Origin: CAZLGM01 sp964623625
GTDB lineage: Bacteria; Desulfobacterota; Desulfobulbia; Desulfobulbales; Desulfocapsaceae
NCBI GenBank assembly: GCA_964623625.1
Contig: CAZUUJ010000026.1
Location: forward strand, 1 to 49,088
Reading direction: 5' to 3'
Length of the DNA stretch: 49,088 nucleotides
Shown here: positions 34,431-42,508 of the stretch, piece by piece
Layout: every line of letters starts with the position of its first letter
How positions within the stretch are numbered: position 1 is the first letter of the stretch
Position numbers and translations under genes: made by a program
The notes under the pieces: model-generated
What the model was told of the DNA's origin: nothing
The model's database searches: none
What the model saw: only the letters and a program-made list of their open reading frames with translations

Positions 34431-35912
34431 TCAGGTGCAGGTTTCGGCCTGTTTACCTGCGGACATATTCTTCAACGCGTAAAAAACATCCGTTACCTTG
34501 ACACCTTGCGGGCAATGTTCCTGACATTGGTAGCAGGTGAGACAGTTCCATAACATTTTCGAGCCCAGCGCCAGATCTTGAAGACCGAGAACTGCCGAGC
34601 GGATGATCTGGTGCGGCAGTAGACCAAGTTCCGCCTGTGAGTGCTCATAATTGGTGACAACCGGACAAACTGTGGAGCAGTTTTCACAGGCAAAACATTT
34701 GGCATAACTCTCGCTGTTACTTCTCAGTCCGATGCTTTCTGAAAATTCCCTGTTTTTGTCGGATAGGAGAATGGGCGTGTCAGCATCATCTGCGGCAGTA
34801 AATGACTGAGTCAGACAATCCTGAATAGTATCTAAAGCGCCGTCATAGCTCTGCTGGTCTATTTTTTTTCGGTTGAGTCCGCGGAAATAGGAGAATGGCG
34901 ACATCATCAGCGAAACCTTATGCTTCTTGCTGATCACCTCCTCCCGAACGGAGAACCATAGATCCCGCAGATTGATACCTGCCGGACAACCAACCGTACA
35001 GCGATCGCAGTTGGTGCAGAAATATATGCCGTCTTGAATCGCCTGCATCTTTTTGGCGCTCATGTTTTTGTCGACAATATAGTCTTTTAAGAAACCCATC
35101 CTCTCCGACGGCAGGATGTTTGAGTTGCCGATCTGATCATAGGCGACCGCCACCGAACACTGCTTGGAACAGGTGGTGCACCGGGTGCAGGCGTCCAGCT
35201 CCAAAGCCCTGCGGGTGGCGATATTTGCAGGGTCCGAGTTCTCATCCATCACACTGTTGACCAGTAGGGACAGTGGTGTGGTGATCATATGAAACATCTT
35301 GGAAAACGGCAGGTAGCCAAGGCCGATAAAGCAGGCCGCGATATGGATGTACCAGAATTTCTGGTAATGGTTAAAGGATGTCAGTTTAAATATCTCCATG
35401 ATAAGACCGGAGATCAGTATGATGGTGATAAGAATGATGGCAAAGAGATCCGCCCTGTCCGTTTTCAGCCGGGATACTTTCATAACATACCGGCGAGCAA
35501 GGGCGACACCCAGTCCCGCCAGGACGATGAGCCCTGAGACGATCAGCCAGGGATTAAGCGCGCGGTAGTAGTCTTCAAAAAGAGAATGGATCAGAACCCT
35601 GTCAAAAGCATGAAAAATAAGGAGGAACATGAATCCGGCGAAGATGAGCATATGCATAGCCCAGCGCAGACGGTCCTCTTTGAAGATATGGAGTTGCAGG
35701 AGGACATCCCGAAACAGGGTCTGGACCAGGTTTACAACCTTATTGCTGAAAAGTGTCCCCAACGTTCCCTTGACCGCAGAGGCAACCCGATTGGTCGTGG
35801 TTATATCTCCCAGATTAAAGCCGATGGAAAGACGAAACCATTTGGAGATTTTATAGATCAGACCAACAACAAAGACGGCCAGCGATCCGTAAAGCATAAT
35901 GTTGTAGAACAT
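34431..35912 (-). CDS. Membrane fusion: HmcE/NarI-like domain + Fe-S dicluster + HdrC domain
   Basis: This 493-residue protein starts at the ATG after AAGGGGAT; 21 upstream in-frame codons are unlikely because they overlap the hmcD stop. Residues 1-220 form five helices of the NarI/HmcE/DsrM type with candidate haem-b histidines (AMHMLIF, LIFHAFD, YIHIAACF). A first cytoplasmic [4Fe-4S] pair follows (CTRCTTCSKQC at 242, CTNCDRCTVGC at 299) and then an HdrC domain (CFACENCSTVC at 406, CLTCYQCQEHC at 457). Ordinary HmcE is separate and HmcF carries its own CCG domain; here that role is moved to hdrB. The protein would tie the membrane quinone/haem module straight to HdrA/B. Confidence 0.85.
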   Translation of the reverse strand: MFYNIMLYGSLAVFVVGLIYKISKWFRLSIGFNLGDITTTNRVASAVKGTLGTLFSNKVVNLVQTLFRDVLLQLHIFKEDRLRWAMHMLIFAGFMFLLIFHAFDRVLIHSLFEDYYRALNPWLIVSGLIVLAGLGVALARRYVMKVSRLKTDRADLFAIILITIILISGLIMEIFKLTSFNHYQKFWYIHIAACFIGLGYLPFSKMFHMITTPLSLLVNSVMDENSDPANIATRRALELDACTRCTTCSKQCSVAVAYDQIGNSNILPSERMGFLKDYIVDKNMSAKKMQAIQDGIYFCTNCDRCTVGCPAGINLRDLWFSVREEVISKKHKVSLMMSPFSYFRGLNRKKIDQQSYDGALDTIQDCLTQSFTAADDADTPILLSDKNREFSESIGLRSNSESYAKCFACENCSTVCPVVTNYEHSQAELGLLPHQIIRSAVLGLQDLALGSKMLWNCLTCYQCQEHCPQGVKVTDVFYALKNMSAGKQAETCT

Positions 35913-35925
35913 GGTTTGAATCCCC

Positions 35926-36054
35926 TTATTCTTCGTCTTTTTCTTTTTGAGTGAGGTATTGCCAGAACAGAACAACAGCGATCAGATAGATTGCCAGAAA
36001 CAGATAGGTGAAGTTCTCGGCCCGCAGCATAAATTCGTGTAATGAGTAGAACAT
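35926..36054 (-). CDS. hmcD: HmcD-like single-helix membrane protein
   Basis: A 42-codon gene encodes a short N-terminal part, one transmembrane helix (YLFLAIYLIAVVLFW, residues 17-31) and a charged KEKDEE tail. It lies 30 bases after hmcC and 13 bases before the HmcE-HdrC fusion. Position, size and topology match HmcD, a small subunit of the Hmc complex. Its role is probably structural. Confidence 0.7.
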   Translation of the reverse strand: MFYSLHEFMLRAENFTYLFLAIYLIAVVLFWQYLTQKEKDEE

Positions 36055-36084
36055 AGTTAATATCTCTTGTTCGTTTGTAAGCTG

Positions 36085-37305
36085 TTAGCGGTCTTTCTTG
36101 TAATCCGGATGTTCATAAAAGACCGGCATTCTGGTGGAGATGAATCTGAAAACAATTATCAGGCAAGTCACAAAGAAGATCGACAGAGCAATTTCCATCC
36201 AGTTTGGGATATACCTCTGGTCCCAGGGAAGATGGTAATTATAGGCCAGCATGCTGACATTGAGCCTGTTGAGTATAATGCCGATAACCGTCAAAACCGC
36301 TGTAAATTTAATCAGTCCCATGTCCTTATTCCTGGAGGCAATTGCAAATAGGATACACGGCAAACCGACAAATCCGAGCAGCTCGACCAGGAACCAGACA
36401 CCGTATGGGGTGAGCAGCAGGTGCCAGTAATTATCGATGCCAATACCAATGATTTTGGCTCCGAAATAGCCAAACAGCACCAGAGAAGCGGCCTTGGCAT
36501 AGCCAAGAACCAGGGGATTGTGTTCGGCCAGGTAGGTGTTATCCATCTTATGATGCAGAACCTTGTGGGACATGGAACCTTCAAAAATAATCATCGATAG
36601 TCCTGCCGCTATACTCGACACAAAGAAATAAACGGCAATGTAGGGTGAATACCATAACGGATGCAATTTGGACGGTGCAGCAATGTACAGCGCTCCTATG
36701 GATGATTGGTGCAGGGTTGAGAGCAAAACGCCGAAAATGGTCAGGCCAAGGGTCATTTTAACCGCAATATTTCGCGCCTTTCTCATTCCAAGCCATTCCA
36801 GGGGAATGGGTGTGAACAGCAGGAACAGGACAATCAGATACATCAGTTCGCAGAGACCGACCGCAAAGAGCAGCGAAGTGGTACCCTGCTGGACAAGAAA
36901 GGGGTAGGCCAGCATCAGTCTAACGGGACGGCCCACATCAAAGATCAGCGAGACCAGCACAATTGCATAGCCAAGAAAGGCGGTCAAAATGGCCGGGCGC
37001 ACTGCCGAGTGATATTTTTTCATCCCGAAGATATAGCAGGCGGCTGATGTGGCAAAACCGCCTGCAGCAAGAGCAACACCGCACATCAGGTCGAAACCGA
37101 TCCAGAGACCCCAGGGCTGTTCGTCTGTGAGATTGGTTACTGCGCCGAGGCCTTTGGTGAATCTTAAAACGGTTAAAATAAGACCGACGACAACGATGAT
37201 GCCCGCGATGACGTTAAACGGGGTAAACAGTGTTTTGTTCTTTGCGGTTTGCACATGAGGGTGCGTGGCTGCATCCTCTACCGCGGTTGTTTCCTGTTCA
37301 GACAT
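36085..37305 (-). CDS. hmcC: NrfD/PsrC-family membrane protein, HmcC-like
   Basis: This 406-residue protein has about ten transmembrane helices, a Trp/Gly-rich WGLWIGFDLMCGVALAAGG segment in helix 2 and the FDVGRPVR motif characteristic of NrfD/PsrC/HmcC. These proteins bind quinol and may move protons, without metal cofactors, and dock onto a periplasmic Fe-S subunit, here the product of the preceding gene. Its ATG overlaps the hmcB stop (TAATG), giving tight coupling. Quinone use in this complex is inferred from the family. Confidence 0.92.
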   Translation of the reverse strand: MSEQETTAVEDAATHPHVQTAKNKTLFTPFNVIAGIIVVVGLILTVLRFTKGLGAVTNLTDEQPWGLWIGFDLMCGVALAAGGFATSAACYIFGMKKYHSAVRPAILTAFLGYAIVLVSLIFDVGRPVRLMLAYPFLVQQGTTSLLFAVGLCELMYLIVLFLLFTPIPLEWLGMRKARNIAVKMTLGLTIFGVLLSTLHQSSIGALYIAAPSKLHPLWYSPYIAVYFFVSSIAAGLSMIIFEGSMSHKVLHHKMDNTYLAEHNPLVLGYAKAASLVLFGYFGAKIIGIGIDNYWHLLLTPYGVWFLVELLGFVGLPCILFAIASRNKDMGLIKFTAVLTVIGIILNRLNVSMLAYNYHLPWDQRYIPNWMEIALSIFFVTCLIIVFRFISTRMPVFYEHPDYKKDR

Positions 37306-38336
37306 TAAGATATCTCCTCACTCTTCTTCTGGGCTTGTGTAAGAGCTGCTTGAACAGCTTTTTCCTTTTCAATTTCTGCTTTTTTCATTGCCTGGGCAAG
37401 CTCAGCGGCACCTTTTTCCTTGGCCTGCCGGACGGCAGCGGCAACGGCTGATGTCTGCTCATCGGCGGCGATTTTCTCACGGCGTTTAGCCATACCGTAC
37501 ATGCCGACCAGAAATACCGGCCAGAGAGCGACGACCATGGGAATAACATGCAGAGCACCGGATGTCAGCGCCGGGATTGAAGTATTTCCCAGATCCTCGC
37601 GCATACCGATCTCGCCAAATGGCACACCGGAGAGGTACATCCAACTGGTTCCTCCCACTTCATGTTCACCGTAAATGTGGTCGAAATATTTATCTGGATG
37701 TTTTGCAATCCGCTCTCGGGCGATCTTTATCAGATCCTCACGTTTGCCGAAGGTCAACGCCTCTTTCGGGCAGTCTTCAACGCAACCGGGCAGTTGTCCT
37801 TTTTCAAGACGTGGTGCGCACAGGGTGCATTTCACCACTTCTGGCGTGAACGCTTCTTCGTATTCGTATGTGGGAATTTCAAATGGACAGGCAAGCATAC
37901 AATAACGGCATCCCACACAGACTGAAGCGTCGTAGACCACTGGACCATTGGGTTTCTTTTCAAACGCTTTAACAAAACAGACGGAAGCGCAGGCAGGTTC
38001 CAGACAGTGGTTACACTGCTTCTTCCAGTACAGCGGGCCACCCTTGGCCGGATATTTATTGACGACCGTATACGCCTCATTGGTGGTTCTGCGCTGTTTT
38101 TCAAGAACCGAGAGATCATCAAACGGTTTCCCTGGTTTCTCAAGATTGTTGACCTTGTTGCAGGCCTCCTCACAGGAGCGGCAGCCGACGCAGCGGGTGA
38201 TGTCGTGGAGCACTCCAACGCCATCGGGATAACCTGTGAAATTCTTGGTGGACGCACTGTTGGCACTGGTGCCGACAAGGGATCCAGCCCCGGCCACACC
38301 CATCAGACTTAAGAATTTTCTTCGAGAGAGTGACAT
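37305..38336 (-). CDS. hmcB: Periplasmic four-cluster Fe-S protein with membrane anchor, HmcB-like
   Basis: This 343-residue protein starts at the ATG that gives a Tat signal (SRRKFLSLMG, residues 4-13); an upstream frame extension into the hmcA stop is rejected. Four cysteine clusters follow: CVGCRSCEEAC, CNHCLEPACASVC, CVGCRYCMLAC and CTLCAPRL...CVEDC, enough for four [4Fe-4S] centres. A transmembrane helix near 245-268 leads to an unusually long Ala/Lys/Glu-rich tail (272-343) that likely forms a coiled coil on the cytoplasmic side. It bridges the HmcA cytochrome to HmcC. Confidence 0.92.
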   Translation of the reverse strand: MSLSRRKFLSLMGVAGAGSLVGTSANSASTKNFTGYPDGVGVLHDITRCVGCRSCEEACNKVNNLEKPGKPFDDLSVLEKQRRTTNEAYTVVNKYPAKGGPLYWKKQCNHCLEPACASVCFVKAFEKKPNGPVVYDASVCVGCRYCMLACPFEIPTYEYEEAFTPEVVKCTLCAPRLEKGQLPGCVEDCPKEALTFGKREDLIKIARERIAKHPDKYFDHIYGEHEVGGTSWMYLSGVPFGEIGMREDLGNTSIPALTSGALHVIPMVVALWPVFLVGMYGMAKRREKIAADEQTSAVAAAVRQAKEKGAAELAQAMKKAEIEKEKAVQAALTQAQKKSEEIS

Positions 38337-38352
38337 AATATTCTTCCTAAAA

Positions 38353-39936
38353 CTATTGTTTAGTTTCCTCTTTTTTCTTATGGCAGTCCACACAACCGAG
38401 CTTTTCTATTTTCATGCTGGTATGGCAATCCATGCACTGAATATGGTAAGCGCCGATAATTCCCGGTTTGTGGAGATCTTTTTCGTCAAAGGGCTTGGTG
38501 TGACAGCTGGAGCAGGCCGTGGGTTTTTCCGTAATCGGTGTGTTGTGATGGCATCCGGCACAGAGAGCTTCCTGGCCACGATGGAATGTGCCTGCCAGCT
38601 TGTTGTCAGCAATGTTCTTGATGATAGTCCCCACGATTTTCCGGTGGGGAAACTCAACCGCCTCATATTTTTTTACAAGCTTGTCCATCACAATCTTTTC
38701 AGGAATTTCTTCATCTGTATAGATGCGGCCTTTCTCGGCTTGTTGCTGTTCGAGCAAAAGTTTGGCGGTTTTGTCATTCATCTCCACTCCCCCGGGCAGC
38801 GGAACATGACAGACCTTACAAGCCTTTTCATTTTTGTCAGCGCGTTCATGGGAGATAAAGTCGTGACAACCGGCACAGTTCTGCTGTTTGAACTGGACAG
38901 CGTGACAGCCGATGCAACTGCGGTCTACCTCCTTTTTGTGCATAGCCTGTTCAAGCCTTACACCTTTACTGTTCTCCGAGCCGTTCAAAGTGTGACACTC
39001 GTTGCACTTTTTCATGGATTCGTGGTGACAGACCCGGCAACTTGTTGTGTAGCCCTCGTGGCTTTTATGGTTGAAGGGCACCAGATCCATCCGGTTTTTG
39101 CCGAGCTTATCCAACTCTTCATTACCGGTTTTAATCATCACCATATCCGGCTGGTTTCTTTCCAGTCGGGGGATTACTTCGAGCTTCTTGATCTTTTTCT
39201 GGGATGCAGCAGCGTGACAGCCGGAGCAGTTGACAGGGAAGTTAGCACCTTCTTTCCCTTTGTTTTTTTCCTGGTTTTCCAGGTGACAGTTCACACATTT
39301 TGTATGAATACTCAACTGGAGGGAAGGTTGTTTCTCTTTGGCTTCCTGCTTATGGCAATGTCGGCAGGTTGTCTCCTCACCCTTGGCGTAGATCAGTTCT
39401 TTTTTCTTGTCATCAAACTTGTGGTGGCATTGTTCACATTTCTTCTCATGGACTTCCACATGGCGGGCGTGTAGAGAAAGATCGAACCCCATTGGTTGTC
39501 GGATGGATGTATATTTTTTTTCTGTGCGGTGACAGTCGTCGCATTCTACAGGTCCGGTCTTTTCACCTTCTTTTTTCATCTCACCATGACAGGAGATGCA
39601 GCCGTCATGATAGATATTCATGACCTCAACCCGGTCCTTGTCTTCAAGTCGTTTGAACTTTGGAACCAGTTTGTCGTCCTTGGTCAGGTGACAGGTTTTA
39701 CAATCGATTTTTTTCTTGGCCAGTGCTTCGGTATGGGCGTCATGGAGGAACTCCACCGAAGCTTTCTCAAGCTTGCCGAACTGTTTGGAGATATCAAGAA
39801 TGAGGATATCTGAACGCAACTCGTTTGAATCGTTTTGAGGCGCCTTGATTGTCCCTGTGATATCAGTGGCGTAGAAGAGGGCGGCGCAGAGAAAAAACAC
39901 ACCGGCCAAGCGAAGCGGATATCGTAGCTTCTTCAT
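38353..39936 (-). CDS. hmcA: 16-haem periplasmic cytochrome c, HmcA-like
   Basis: This 527-residue protein has a signal peptide (residues 4-23) and sixteen CxxCH haem motifs, the first (CKTCH) near residue 80 and the last (CVDCH) near 517. That is the same number as HmcA of Desulfovibrio. Many additional histidines suit bis-His ligation. It would exchange electrons with small periplasmic cytochromes, hydrogenases, formate dehydrogenases or an outer-membrane conduit. It heads the eleven-gene cluster; CAGGA precedes the start. No strong promoter is visible in the 579-base upstream gap. Confidence 0.95.
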   Translation of the reverse strand: MKKLRYPLRLAGVFFLCAALFYATDITGTIKAPQNDSNELRSDILILDISKQFGKLEKASVEFLHDAHTEALAKKKIDCKTCHLTKDDKLVPKFKRLEDKDRVEVMNIYHDGCISCHGEMKKEGEKTGPVECDDCHRTEKKYTSIRQPMGFDLSLHARHVEVHEKKCEQCHHKFDDKKKELIYAKGEETTCRHCHKQEAKEKQPSLQLSIHTKCVNCHLENQEKNKGKEGANFPVNCSGCHAAASQKKIKKLEVIPRLERNQPDMVMIKTGNEELDKLGKNRMDLVPFNHKSHEGYTTSCRVCHHESMKKCNECHTLNGSENSKGVRLEQAMHKKEVDRSCIGCHAVQFKQQNCAGCHDFISHERADKNEKACKVCHVPLPGGVEMNDKTAKLLLEQQQAEKGRIYTDEEIPEKIVMDKLVKKYEAVEFPHRKIVGTIIKNIADNKLAGTFHRGQEALCAGCHHNTPITEKPTACSSCHTKPFDEKDLHKPGIIGAYHIQCMDCHTSMKIEKLGCVDCHKKKEETKQ

Positions 39937-40449
39937 TTTCCTGGTTTCCTTTTTCTATTGGACATGTTCAGCAATTTTCTTAATATTACCAGCTATTACT
40001 GATAAAGAACGTTTTGGAATCGCAAATAAAAACAGCATGTTATTCTGCTGATATCTATATAATGTTTGTGAAAAGTAGAAGAGAGTAAGCTATTCTGCAT
40101 GAGATACATAGAAGAGAACAAACTATTCTGCATGAGATACTACACCTGCCAGGTCAGTTGATTGAGCATCTGTCAAATTGATCCTGCAAGCAACCCAGTT
40201 GTTGATCACCCGTTTCTTACGGTGATTCGGCCAAAGCCAGGCCGCTGTCAAAATTCCCCTTTGTCTTGACGATTGGTCCTTAAAGTTACTTATGGCGTAA
40301 GCCACTGTTCTTTTTCGGACCATGCAATTCGCGCACATTGCATGCTTTGCAAAGGTATTCTTTATAAACCAAAGTGGCGTTTAAGACAATCGAAATATAT
40401 CAATTTGTGCATATTTTCAAAAAGGGTTTGCTTGCGGATTCTGGTTAAA
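39937..40449. other. Intergenic region upstream of hmcA
   Basis: About 500 bases hold a tandem direct repeat (40077-40140) and otherwise only a weak 71-codon minus-strand frame (40123-40338) with no ribosome site or recognisable family. The hmc cluster promoter probably lies here, but no convincing -35/-10 or -24/-12 element was identified. Confidence 0.4.
40077..40140. repeat. Tandem direct repeat, two 31-base copies
   Basis: The unit AGAAGAGA..AA.CTATTCTG plus CATGAGATAC occurs at 40077-40107 and 40110-40140 with three differences (period 33). A partial TTATTCTGC lies at 40040-40048. It sits about 140 bases upstream of hmcA. Confidence 0.6.
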
Positions 40450-40491
40450 GAAAAAAGACACGGCAGCATATCGTACATTGCCGCCATGTCT
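40450..40491 (-). terminator. Intrinsic terminator of the DUF2202 gene
   Basis: On the minus strand AGACATGGCGGCA pairs with TGCTGCCGTGTCT (two G-U pairs) and is followed by TTTTTT. It begins about 25 bases after the DUF2202 stop codon. Confidence 0.85.
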
Positions 40492-40515
40492 CTCTATGGT
40501 TTCAGTAATTATGGA

Positions 40516-41304
40516 CTAACTGTTGGGACAGTTTTTCCGGTTTCTTTGTTGGCAACCATATCCAAAACAACCGCTTCCTCCCTTACCATATTGTTTGTTT
40601 TTACCAGCCCGGAACTGTTGTCCTTGACTTCTCATAGGCCCCCTTTCTTTTGGGGAACCGATGATGGTGGTAATTTGCTGCTGATTCAGATATTGGGCCT
40701 TGTACTGAATGTCATAGCGTCCAAGCTGCGATGCGAATGCGCGTAAATGATTGCGGGAGCCTCTGGCCAGATTTGAATAAACTGTCTGAATATCTTTGTT
40801 GTCGGTTTCTTTCAATAGCTCATAGAGATCCTTTATATCGAGATCTTCGATTGTAGCGCCGACATATAAAGCATCCTCTAAAGATTGGAGCCCCTTGGCA
40901 ACAAGATCTCTGTATAGATCAGCCATTTTCTTGTCAGCAAACACACCTGGCTGTAATTCAGTGATCGGGTCTTTGAGGTCATATTTGTCTAAAAGAGCTT
41001 TTACTGCATCCATATGACGCTGTTCGCTGGCTGCGATATTGGAAAACATAGGTAGCCGCCATTGTTTATAAAGCGCCATGTAGACATCACGGGCAAGTTT
41101 TTCTTCCTCCCGCATGAGCAGCAACCCTTTCTTCTCTTCAGCTGACAGTTCCTGGATCGGTAGAGTTTGGATCAAATTTACCAGTGATCCGGTTCGTTTC
41201 CCCTTTGTCTTGCCCATACCACCACCACTGAATGCCGGCGTTGCAGCCAGAGAGAAGGCAAGGACTAAAGCACACAAGGTTTTTGATTTTTTATCCAGTT
41301 TCAT
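40516..41304 (-). CDS. Secreted DUF2202 ferritin-like protein
   Basis: This 262-residue protein has a signal peptide ending AFS (about residue 26). The mature part carries the DUF2202 four-helix pattern with REEEKLARDVY and ASEQRHMDA, the Glu/His residues expected to bind a di-iron centre. An IEDLDIKDL segment and RNHLRAF follow. The C-terminal tail is Gln/Gly/Arg-rich with three cysteines. GGAGG precedes the start. Proteins of this family are related to ferritin/rubrerythrin; iron storage or oxidative protection in the periplasm is possible but unproven. Confidence 0.85.
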   Translation of the reverse strand: MKLDKKSKTLCALVLAFSLAATPAFSGGGMGKTKGKRTGSLVNLIQTLPIQELSAEEKKGLLLMREEEKLARDVYMALYKQWRLPMFSNIAASEQRHMDAVKALLDKYDLKDPITELQPGVFADKKMADLYRDLVAKGLQSLEDALYVGATIEDLDIKDLYELLKETDNKDIQTVYSNLARGSRNHLRAFASQLGRYDIQYKAQYLNQQQITTIIGSPKERGPMRSQGQQFRAGKNKQYGKGGSGCFGYGCQQRNRKNCPNS

Positions 41305-41473
41305 GTTTGTGCCTCCAAAATGTTAAATAAGCCCGGTTTTACCATTTTCCTTTCCGGGAGTTGATTGTTGCCATTTATTTTTCAAGAGGTATGCCAGAAG
41401 GAGTTTTTTTGGAAAAATGTAGTTATAATAGTACGATATGTCATCTGGTTGGCGTTGGCTTCTCACGGTGGGG

Positions 41474-41510
41474 TTCGACAATTTTTAAAAAGAACGACAA
41501 GATTGTCGAA
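41474..41510. repeat. Spaced inverted repeat TTCGACAAT...ATTGTCGAA
   Basis: Nine-base arms at 41474-41482 and 41502-41510 are separated by 19 bases, in a region without an intact gene. The TCGACA/TGTCGA words resemble the arms of the paired palindromes at 19021 and 19141, but with longer spacing. Confidence 0.35.
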
Positions 41511-41572
41511 AAACGAGGTGAACAAACTCCCGATTTTCATGTTGATGTCGCAGGGCTCAGAAAGGAATCGAA

Positions 41573-41830
41573 ATGGTTGTTAATCTAAAGCTATTTTTAC
41601 TTCAAACCAAGTTCCACTGAATTCTTCTGGGTATCTTCGATTTTTTTGATGAAACAACGAAAAATAACCAGATAGAAGTGAACTGGCCTTACGAAGATAA
41701 TGGTGACAACATGGAAGAGCCTGGTAATGAATTTGGCAAAGATTTGGAGTATGTGAACGTTTATTTGAGGCTAAAAGAAGAAAGTTTGCGGGATACGCAT
41801 GATCAAGATAACGAATTTGCTCATTGTTAA
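41573..41830 (+). pseudogene. Remnant of a SiaC-like (DUF1987) gene
   Basis: One frame reads VNLKLFLLQTKFH, an in-frame TGA (41618-41620), then ILLGIFDFFDETTKN and QIEVNWPYEDNGDNMEE to a TAA at 41830. The pattern of two adjacent strands, a helix and a V-N-W-x-Y-E-D-x-x-D-N-M strand is that of the C-terminal part of SiaC-type partner-switch proteins. The N-terminal part is missing or unrecognisable in 41305-41572, where only a 75-codon frame of unknown origin is open. The match is from memory of the family and is moderate at best. Confidence 0.4.
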
Positions 41831-41832
41831 GA

Positions 41833-42396
41833 TTAACCGAAGAAAAGGCGCTGCATCAGATAGGCAAGCCCGAAAAAGACAAGCAGGGCTCCAATAATAA
41901 AAGCCACTGCCCGTAAGAGAAAATGTCGTCCAATCAAAGAACTTGTCGATTCGGCAATGGATGAACCATAGGTCCAAATGAGGTAGGCGCTCAACAGCCC
42001 GCATCCGATCACAACCAACCCCATAACAGGCATAAACAGCAGCCCTCCCGAATAGCCGGGTTCGAGAACCGACTGCTCGGGTTTGTCCGGATTGTAGTAG
42101 ACAATTACTTCTGTTTTGAGCGGATATTTCCCCACCGTTTTTTCAGCTCTTGGTTTATTGGTGACCAGGCCGTATCGGATCGTTTCTCCGGTGAACTGTT
42201 TGTCATTGACCAAATATTGATAACTGACAAGGGGCTGGTATGAATAGGTCGTCCTTGATGTGCCCCCGGATCTGCTGCTCTCCCGGGTGATTTTGACTTC
42301 GGAGCGGAACACGATTCCGTTAACGGTCGACCAGTTGGTGCTGCTCTTTGCAGCAATAAACTCCTGAATGCCGATAACAAACGCTCCTGTCCCCAT
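41833..42396 (-). CDS. DUF3592 membrane protein (start uncertain)
   Basis: From the only available ATG this is a 187-residue protein with a DUF3592 extracytoplasmic domain (about 20-110: YQPLVSYQYLVND, YNPDKPEQSVLEPG) and two C-terminal helices. That ATG falls inside what should be the first transmembrane helix. The frame stays open for another 37 codons (to 42510), encoding a charged leader and VAIILVSGLILA. It contains no ATG, GTG or TTG there, although AAGGGAG lies at about 42489-42495. A rare start codon or a sequencing error is likely. It follows the radical SAM gene. The function is unknown. Confidence 0.7.
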   Translation of the reverse strand: MGTGAFVIGIQEFIAAKSSTNWSTVNGIVFRSEVKITRESSRSGGTSRTTYSYQPLVSYQYLVNDKQFTGETIRYGLVTNKPRAEKTVGKYPLKTEVIVYYNPDKPEQSVLEPGYSGGLLFMPVMGLVVIGCGLLSAYLIWTYGSSIAESTSSLIGRHFLLRAVAFIIGALLVFFGLAYLMQRLFFG

Positions 42397-42508
42397 CGCC
42401 AGAATAAGTCCGGATACCAGTATAATGGCTACGATGGTTTTGGCGATTTCCGCTTTGTTTTTTCGCGTTGATTTCTTTATATCATGCTCCCTTTGATCAG
42501 ACGATATG

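Noticed and set aside
38236..39474. Long + strand open frame antisense to hmcA
   Set aside because: It is a shadow of the CxxCH-rich cytochrome on the other strand, without ribosome site or recognisable domain.
40077..40140. Possible CRISPR array
   Set aside because: Only two direct copies separated by two bases, with no spacers and no cas genes.
40123..40338. 71-codon minus-strand frame upstream of hmcA
   Set aside because: Includes part of the tandem repeat, no ribosome site, no recognisable domain.
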